DNA of 7,316 nt, taken from the NCBI GenBank assembly GCA_022425465.1, contig JAKMFK010000250.1:1-7316 (forward strand), written 5' to 3'. The notes under the pieces were generated by a model. The model made no database searches. It was given only the letters and a program-made list of their open reading frames with translations, and was not told the origin of the DNA. The position numbers were made by a program, and so were the translations under genes. The number at the start of each line of letters is the position of its first letter. Position 1 is the stretch's first letter. The stretch is from Bacteroidia bacterium. Lineage in GTDB: Bacteria; Bacteroidota; Bacteroidia; NS11-12g; UBA9320. Of the stretch, positions 6,758 through 7,316 are shown piece after piece.

Positions 6758-6765
6758 TAACTTTG
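6758..6765 (+). promoter_or_regulatory. Bacteroidota-type -7 promoter element for ruvC
   Basis: TAACTTTG matches the TAnnTTTG consensus and sits 9 bp before the GTG start of ruvC. A degenerate -33 candidate, TTAG, lies at 6732-6735. If functional, transcription would begin only a few nucleotides before the start codon, giving an almost leaderless mRNA. Confidence 0.45.
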
Positions 6766-6774
6766 TGGTTAATC

Positions 6775-7316
6775 GTGGCGAAAGATAACACTTACGATAA
6801 AATAATCTTAGGCATAGACCCCGGCACCAATATTGCTGGATATGGTATAATTGGTATAAAAAAGAATCAACTAAATTATATCAGCATGGGAATTTTTGAT
6901 TTACGGTCAGAAATTAACCATGCCATGAAACTCCAATCCATATTTGACCAATGTACTAAACTGATTGACTCTTATTTGCCAGATGAATTTGCTATTGAAG
7001 CACCCTTTTATGGTAAAAATGCTCAAAGTATGTTGAAGCTAGGTCGTGCTCAAGGGGTAAGTATGGCAGCTGCCCTTAACCGTAATATCCCCATATTTGA
7101 ATACGCACCGAGAAGAATCAAACAAAGTGTAACTGGAAGAGGAACAGCTACTAAAGATCAAGTAGCAGGAATGGTTAAATCACTTTTGGATCTAGAAACA
7201 CTACATTCAAAGTTTGACGCTACAGACGCTCTAGCTATTGCTATATGCCATTATTTTTCATACAAGCCTGGTCAAGACAACAACACAACAAAATTTGATA
7301 GTTGGAGTAGTTTCGT
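6775..7316 (+). CDS. ruvC: Crossover junction endodeoxyribonuclease RuvC (3' end outside window)
   Basis: RuvC is the dimeric Mg2+-dependent nuclease that resolves Holliday junctions with RuvAB during recombination and repair. The 180 codons seen begin MAKDNTYDKIILGIDPGTNIAGYGI and hold the four catalytic acids: Asp15 (GIDPGT), Glu75 (AIEAPFYGKN), Asp148 and Asp151 (KFDATDALAIAICH). Also present are GRAQGVSMAAAL (96-107) and YAPRRIKQSVTGRGTATKDQV (109-130), the latter the usual junction-binding region. The final residues KFDSWSSF resemble the end of Bacteroidota RuvC proteins, so probably only about ten residues are missing. The GTG at 6775 is chosen because the upstream frame reaches a stop at 6736 with only TTG as another possible start, and the first ATG downstream (6886) would remove the first catalytic Asp. 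The gene is divergent from the membrane operon with a 58-bp spacer. Its position beside that operon implies no shared function. Confidence 0.96.
   Translation, partial: MAKDNTYDKIILGIDPGTNIAGYGIIGIKKNQLNYISMGIFDLRSEINHAMKLQSIFDQCTKLIDSYLPDEFAIEAPFYGKNAQSMLKLGRAQGVSMAAALNRNIPIFEYAPRRIKQSVTGRGTATKDQVAGMVKSLLDLETLHSKFDATDALAIAICHYFSYKPGQDNNTTKFDSWSSF

Noticed and set aside
6755..6772. Direct repeat GGTTAA (6755-6760 and 6767-6772), considered as an operator between the membrane operon and ruvC
   Set aside because: Two 6-bp copies in an AT-rich spacer can easily arise by chance, and the repeats straddle the likely -7 element without further symmetry.
1..7316. Mobile element, CRISPR array, tRNA/rRNA, toxin-antitoxin or defence system
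   Set aside because: I saw no transposase or integrase motifs, terminal repeats, regularly spaced repeats, tRNA-like cloverleaf sequence or known defence domains. Nearly all bases are taken up by the genes described.

Overview
The window reads as ordinary chromosomal DNA from a member of the Bacteroidota, probably a free-living Cytophagales/Flavobacteriia-type organism; that finer placement is a guess. Three things support the phylum: AT-rich composition, a lack of Shine-Dalgarno sequences before the genes, and three intergenic sites matching the Bacteroidota -7 promoter element TAnnTTTG. The protein families (S8 peptidase of the Bacteroidota type, lipoprotein amidohydrolase, YbhN-like membrane protein beside a GT2 enzyme) also fit.

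Layout from left to right. Positions 1-2307 (+ strand) hold the 3' part of a subtilisin-like serine peptidase gene. A complete YtcJ-type metal-dependent amidohydrolase with a lipoprotein signal follows 4 bp later, probably in the same operon. A complete citrate synthase gene (gltA) runs toward them on the - strand (2314-3600), and the two stop codons are 6 bp apart. A 131-bp spacer (3601-3731) carries divergent promoter-like elements, one for gltA and one for an unrecognised 221-aa protein (3732-4397, +). That gene ends with a 4-bp stop-codon overlap against a three-gene - strand operon.

The operon, in transcription order, encodes a YbhN/LPG_synthase_TM-type polytopic membrane protein (5763-6716), a membrane-anchored GT2 glycosyltransferase with D, DxD, GDD and QxxRW motifs (4660-5766), and a small winged-helix-like protein (4394-4663, or to 4684). 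Both internal junctions can be read as ATGA stop/start overlaps. A 58-bp spacer then leads to ruvC on the + strand (6775 to the window edge). It has a GTG start and all four catalytic acidic residues, and it probably lacks only its last few codons.

Functionally, gltA (TCA cycle) and ruvC (Holliday-junction resolution) are housekeeping genes. The peptidase/amidohydrolase pair may serve envelope or extracytoplasmic degradation of peptides or amides. The flippase-like/GT2/small-protein operon looks like a surface glycolipid or polysaccharide function. I found no mobile element, CRISPR array, RNA gene, toxin-antitoxin pair or defence locus, and no convincing undescribed system. The best leads are the compact membrane operon with its winged-helix-like third gene and the unrecognised 221-aa protein.
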